Below are positions 59,983 through 64,000 of a stretch of 64,000 bases of DNA, in pieces. Source of the stretch: Fusibacter tunisiensis (lineage in GTDB: Bacteria; Bacillota; Clostridia; Peptostreptococcales; Acidaminobacteraceae). Under the pieces are notes generated by a model, which saw only the letters and a program-made list of their open reading frames with translations, was not told the DNA's origin and made no database searches. The number at the start of each line of letters is the position of its first letter. Position 1 is the first letter of the stretch. Both the position numbers and the translations under genes were made by a program. The stretch covers positions 1 through 64,000 of the forward strand of contig NZ_JAFBDT010000013.1 of assembly GCF_016908355.1 (NCBI RefSeq). Reading direction: 5' to 3'.

Positions 59983-62181
59983 TTATTCAACTATAAATTT
60001 ATCTGTTTCCGACTGAAGAACAGTTGCCATGTTTTTCAGTTCTGATATACTCGCTGCAATTTCTTCAAACGTCGCCACCTGTGTCTCCACATTCTCTCCA
60101 ATTCTTTCAGACGACTGTACATTTTCTTGCATAATATGTGAAAGATTGTCAATGGCCTTGGCCATTTCTTCAGAAATGTCAGATTGCTGACCTGCACCCT
60201 CACTGATTTTTGTCATCCGTTCCGTAATGCCTTCTATTAATTTTAAAATTTGCTGGAAGTTATTGCTTGTCTCATTTGCTTCTTCCACACTTGTCTTAAC
60301 CAAAGTTTGTTCTTTTTCAATGGTTTCACTGGCACCTTGAATATCTGTTGTAATCTGAGTAATAATGTCGTTAATTTTAAAAGCGGAATCTTTACTTTGC
60401 TCTGCCAATTTTCGAACTTCTTCTGCAACAACAGAGAAGCCTCTGCCATGTTCACCGGCTCTTGCCGCTTCTATAGAAGCGTTTAAAGCCAGCAACGATG
60501 TTTGATCCGCAATGGCGTTAATCATGTTGACGATGTCCACAATTTCTTCTGAAGAAAGTTTGAGCGCTCCAATAACACCTGCCATAGATTCAGAAGATAC
60601 CTTAACTTGACCAATACTATCTGCAACCTTCTCTAATTTTCCAACACCTGTTTTAGAGGCATTCAGCATTTCTTTTGAATCCACAACCACAGTTTCAGCT
60701 TCTTTTGAAATCATTTGAGCACTGCTGGAAAGTTCCTGAATACTCGCTGTAGTTTGCTCCACAACACTGGCACTGCTCTGAAGACCATCTACCATAGTTT
60801 GAACTTCGTGATTTACCGCTTCAAGGCTTTCATTTGTCTGCTCAATTGCATTGTGAATTTCTTCTGTATACGTACTTAAAGAATTGGCATTTTCTTTAAC
60901 ATTTATAACCACAGCCCTAATTTTTGAAACAAATTGGTTAAATAATTTTGCCAGGGTTCCCATTTCTTCTTTTGTCTGTACTGGCAGTTCTTTGGTTAAA
61001 TCGCCTTCGCCTTCTGAAATGTCTTTAAGCATCACATTTACATTTGTGATTGGCCTAGAAATAACATTGGCAATAACAATTGCAAAAAGTATCGCGCCAA
61101 TTGCTATAACAGCTACAGTAATAAGCAATTTAAAGAGCAATGAAGCAATTTCATTTTGAAGACGGTCTGCAACACTTTCACTTAACGCTACTGTCAATGC
61201 CGCAACTTCATCACTGAGTGTGTTTAGCGTCAAGAACAACCCTTCAGATTGATTTCTACCAATGACATTGTCCAGTTCAACCAATTCAGCAAATTTATCG
61301 GTATAACCCGTTGCAATTTCCCTATACTCATCCTTGTACTCTTGAGAATAATTTCCAAGAGCTACCTGAGTATTTGGATAACCTAAGCGGTCGGCAATTT
61401 GCTTTTGAAACCTTTCTTCTTGTGTGTATAAGTAATTAATATGTGCCAAATCCAGATTGGCAATTGCTTTGTCAAGGTTGCCATCTTGAGGCAAGGCAGC
61501 CAGTTTAATGCTCAATTGCTTTTTAAGTTTGTCAATTTCGCCAATTACACCGTAAGTCGCATAGCCTCGATGCTGTATCTGAAGATGCATTTCTTCAAAC
61601 GTCTGATGATAAGCATTAAGTTTGCTTTCAAGTGCACTTAACTTTTCTTCAAGTTCTGAATTGCCTTTTACAAGAGATGCATTCCCAATAGTCTGTAAAG
61701 TTTCGGATACAGCTGCATACTCCGTGTTAAAAGCCACCGTCCGATCCGTTGGGTACAGTTCCCCTTCACCCAGTTCTGAAGCGGCCTTGAAAAAATCTTC
61801 ATTGGTTCGATCAATAATGATGAAATCCCTTTGTGCCACATTCATAGATTGAACAGCTTCGCCTATGGTGTGTTGTGCTTCAATAACCGGAATGTAATCA
61901 TTTACAATTTCTCCAATAAAGGTGTAGGAGTTAATGGTTGAATAAATAAGCGCTATAATAACCACTAAAAACCCACCCATGATTTTAGTCCGAATCTTCA
62001 TATTTGATATCAAAGCAAACCGTTTCATGTTTTTTTTAGGTTTTAACTTCTTCGATCTCTTTTCTTTTTTTACTTTTTCCTTTTTAACCTTTTCTTTTTT
62101 AACTTTCTCTTTCTTGATTTTTTCTTTTTTTTCGCGTGGTTTCTTCACTTTTTCTTTTTTAGATTTTAAAAACAATTGCAT
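59983..62181 (-). CDS. Methyl-accepting chemotaxis protein with lysine-rich N-terminus
   Basis: A chemoreceptor of 732 residues. The first 45 residues are extremely basic with a repeated KKEKV unit ([20 protein letters not shown]), then the first membrane helix (about 65-85), a periplasmic helical sensor, a second membrane helix (about 360-380), HAMP and the methyl-accepting region. The signalling tip contains [25 protein letters not shown] lies seven bases before ATG 62181. The K/E tract is unusual and might bind membrane or nucleic acid. CheV at 32.6 kb is a likely partner. Confidence 0.93.
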   Translation of the reverse strand: MQLFLKSKKEKVKKPREKKEKIKKEKVKKEKVKKEKVKKEKRSKKLKPKKNMKRFALISNMKIRTKIMGGFLVVIIALIYSTINSYTFIGEIVNDYIPVIEAQHTIGEAVQSMNVAQRDFIIIDRTNEDFFKAASELGEGELYPTDRTVAFNTEYAAVSETLQTIGNASLVKGNSELEEKLSALESKLNAYHQTFEEMHLQIQHRGYATYGVIGEIDKLKKQLSIKLAALPQDGNLDKAIANLDLAHINYLYTQEERFQKQIADRLGYPNTQVALGNYSQEYKDEYREIATGYTDKFAELVELDNVIGRNQSEGLFLTLNTLSDEVAALTVALSESVADRLQNEIASLLFKLLITVAVIAIGAILFAIVIANVISRPITNVNVMLKDISEGEGDLTKELPVQTKEEMGTLAKLFNQFVSKIRAVVINVKENANSLSTYTEEIHNAIEQTNESLEAVNHEVQTMVDGLQSSASVVEQTTASIQELSSSAQMISKEAETVVVDSKEMLNASKTGVGKLEKVADSIGQVKVSSESMAGVIGALKLSSEEIVDIVNMINAIADQTSLLALNASIEAARAGEHGRGFSVVAEEVRKLAEQSKDSAFKINDIITQITTDIQGASETIEKEQTLVKTSVEEANETSNNFQQILKLIEGITERMTKISEGAGQQSDISEEMAKAIDNLSHIMQENVQSSERIGENVETQVATFEEIAASISELKNMATVLQSETDKFIVE

Positions 62182-62258
62182 CAAAGATCCTCCCCATTGG
62201 CACTTAATTAATTCCATTATACAGATTTGCTTTCCATATTTCCATTCAAATTGTAAAA

Positions 62259-64000
62259 CTATTCTAAATTATCTGGATGACTTTGTGTCATAATCCGTTC
62301 AATTTCAGATAAATTCTCCATAAAAACATCAACAAGTACTGGATCGAGATGCGTCCCTTTTGAGTCGATTAGTATATTTAATGCGCGGTCCAGATCAAAT
62401 GCCTCTTTATAAACGCGTTTAGACGTCAATGCATCAAACACATCCGCTATGGCAACAATTCGTGCAGAAAGTGGTATCGCTTCACCTTTAAGCCCTTCAG
62501 GATAACCACTCCCGTCCCATCGCTCATGATGGTATCTGGAAATTTCTTCAGCCATTTTATAGAATTCAGGGTCAAACACCCTTAAACCGTCACGTAAATC
62601 TCTAAAAATATCTGCGCCAATCCCGGCATGGGTTTTCATAACATGCCATTCCTCTGGATCTAATTTTCCAGGTTTTTTTAAGATTTGATCCGGTATTCCC
62701 ACCTTACCTATGTCATGTGAAGCGGCATTACGCTCTATTTCCAAAACAAAACGCCTGTCCACTTCATACCCTGGGATTTTCTTTTGACGTATGCCCTCTG
62801 CAATAACAACACTATACGCAACCATTCTCAGAATATGACCACCCGTTTCATTGTCTTTTTGATCAACAAGTTCAGAAAAGCTTCCAGTAATTTTAGCGAA
62901 AACAACTTTTGTGAAATAAGCCCGATTCAACAACCCTTTTATTTCATTGATGATTTTTTCAGCCAATTCCTGGTGCTTTGAAGTGAAGTGGTTCTTTTTC
63001 TTTGAACTTAAAAAAACCATACCAAATACAGTACCATTCATCTCCATTGGTAAAATCATATTGGATTTTACGCCTTCATCTACGATGAGTTCAAGCGTTT
63101 TACTTTCAGGCCTTCTTTCAAAATCAAGCTCAAGGTCAGGCGTAACCATCGTCTTCTTGTGTGCTAATATTTTTGACAACCGCGTTTCTTCAAAACTTGT
63201 CTCAAAGCCAGGTCCTAAAAACATGTCTTCATACGAGGCAACACCATATTCCGCAACCAATATATTTTTTTCATAATCTACAAAGGCAAGTCCAATCCTA
63301 TCTATGTCTAAAATTGGTTTGATTTTTTCAAAAAGGGCATCTATAAAGTCTTCTACAATATAATGGCTAATTAAAATTTCTCTAATTTCAGAAATTAACT
63401 TGCGCTCGTTATACAGGGTTTGAATGTAGTCATTCATTTGCATTTCTTCAGAAAAATACGGCTTAATTTTTGGGAGTTCAGTATTCTGAATCCTAGAATC
63501 AGAGATTGCTTTAAAGGAATCATGGACGTATTTAAATTCCTTATTAATCAAATAACGCATGCCGTAACTATAACCAATGGCAATGACAAGCAAAAGTATT
63601 ATAATGAGATTGGCCAAGAAATTTATATCTTTGACAACAGAATCACTTAAAGATCTGTGACTTTCTATCATTTGGTTGTAATCTTGATCAAATTTTTCAA
63701 CGGCCTGATTTAACGCTTCGAGCTCCATTGTATAAATTGAAAAGCTAAAACTAATATTTCTTATCTCAAGGGCATCTTGAATGAGTATTGCAATCTGCCT
63801 ATCCAAATTGTCAACATTTTTACGATGGCGCCACAAACTCCACTTGGCAATATCGTTCCAGTTTTTTGACATTTTATTAAATTCAGGCACTAAGTTTGAC
63901 GCAGAGGTTACCAAATTCATCTGATGCGTCTCAAAAGCAGACTCTAAAGACTCACTCACCAAAGTATCTTCTGCTTTATCAATCTGCATCTTTACATTAT
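62259..64000 (-). CDS. HD-GYP cyclic-di-GMP phosphodiesterase, 5' end cut
   Basis: At least 577 residues. The frame is open to the window end (codons before the first ATG at 63989 show no stop), so the true start and the first membrane helix lie beyond. A helical sensor (1-120) and a membrane helix ([19 protein letters not shown]) lead to a GAF domain (about 210-350) and an HD-GYP domain: [32 protein letters not shown] and [15 protein letters not shown]. It degrades cyclic di-GMP. It is the last gene and lies upstream of the chemoreceptor. Confidence 0.9.
   Translation of the reverse strand, partial: NVKMQIDKAEDTLVSESLESAFETHQMNLVTSASNLVPEFNKMSKNWNDIAKWSLWRHRKNVDNLDRQIAILIQDALEIRNISFSFSIYTMELEALNQAVEKFDQDYNQMIESHRSLSDSVVKDINFLANLIIILLLVIAIGYSYGMRYLINKEFKYVHDSFKAISDSRIQNTELPKIKPYFSEEMQMNDYIQTLYNERKLISEIREILISHYIVEDFIDALFEKIKPILDIDRIGLAFVDYEKNILVAEYGVASYEDMFLGPGFETSFEETRLSKILAHKKTMVTPDLELDFERRPESKTLELIVDEGVKSNMILPMEMNGTVFGMVFLSSKKKNHFTSKHQELAEKIINEIKGLLNRAYFTKVVFAKITGSFSELVDQKDNETGGHILRMVAYSVVIAEGIRQKKIPGYEVDRRFVLEIERNAASHDIGKVGIPDQILKKPGKLDPEEWHVMKTHAGIGADIFRDLRDGLRVFDPEFYKMAEEISRYHHERWDGSGYPEGLKGEAIPLSARIVAIADVFDALTSKRVYKEAFDLDRALNILIDSKGTHLDPVLVDVFMENLSEIERIMTQSHPDNLE

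Noticed and set aside
1-64000. tRNA, rRNA and known riboswitches
   Set aside because: No cloverleaf, rRNA core sequence or conserved riboswitch aptamer was recognised by reading; a covariance-model scan could overturn this.

Overview
The window looks like chromosomal DNA of a low-GC, Gram-positive, anaerobic and motile bacterium of the class Clostridia. Signs are an AT-rich composition, strong GGAGG ribosome binding sites with many TTG/GTG starts, Rho-independent terminators, a trigger factor-clpP-clpX-lon-engB run, CheV, and FNR-type control. The genus cannot be fixed from this sequence alone. Most genes lie on the minus strand.

Region 1 (about 1-13.7 kb) is accessory DNA piled against the 3' end of rlmD. 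It holds an IS200/IS605-like hairpin end fused to a short gene, a RhuM-family gene, an FNR-controlled metal module (HMA chaperone, P1B ATPase with an unusual CPG motif, small hemerythrin-like protein, Crp/Fnr regulator), scraps of a conjugative element, an IS66 element with a broken tnpB, a 53-bp deletion derivative of that IS, a beheaded serine recombinase, a diguanylate cyclase, and a second serine recombinase next to an RDD membrane protein. Fragments resembling the 3' end of rlmD-type genes recur at about 0.35, 1.7 and 11.7 kb, in addition to the true gene end at 13.7 kb. This suggests repeated integration at one site.

Region 2 (13.7-35.8 kb) is core: rlmD, a degenerate GGDEF-EAL protein, a HAD phosphatase, an FlK-like thioesterase, a phosphoesterase, a TtcA-like enzyme, a small alarmone synthetase, YhcC, YeiH, a Usp-like protein, rlmN, a PilZ protein, an RCC1-repeat protein, folD (lacking the catalytic lysine), a regulator-potABCD polyamine operon, cheV, a Kbl-type enzyme and queG.

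Region 3 (35.8-46.6 kb) has a peptide-binding lipoprotein with a winged-helix regulator and operator, a SpoIIE/RsbU-type phosphatase, a TGS-uridine kinase protein, an orphan Csm6-like HEPN protein, pseudouridine synthases, a GNAT enzyme, an MltG-like fragment protein and an RsmF-type methyltransferase.

Region 4 (46.7-64 kb) has fba, cyclophilin, the engB-lon-clpX-clpP-tig proteostasis cluster, a UvrD-like helicase overlapping recX, rluF, an NdpA-like nucleoid protein, a chemoreceptor with a lysine-rich head, and a partial HD-GYP phosphodiesterase. Cyclic-di-GMP signalling is a recurring theme: one cyclase, one degenerate dual protein, one PilZ receptor and one HD-GYP. No rRNA, tRNA or CRISPR array was recognised.
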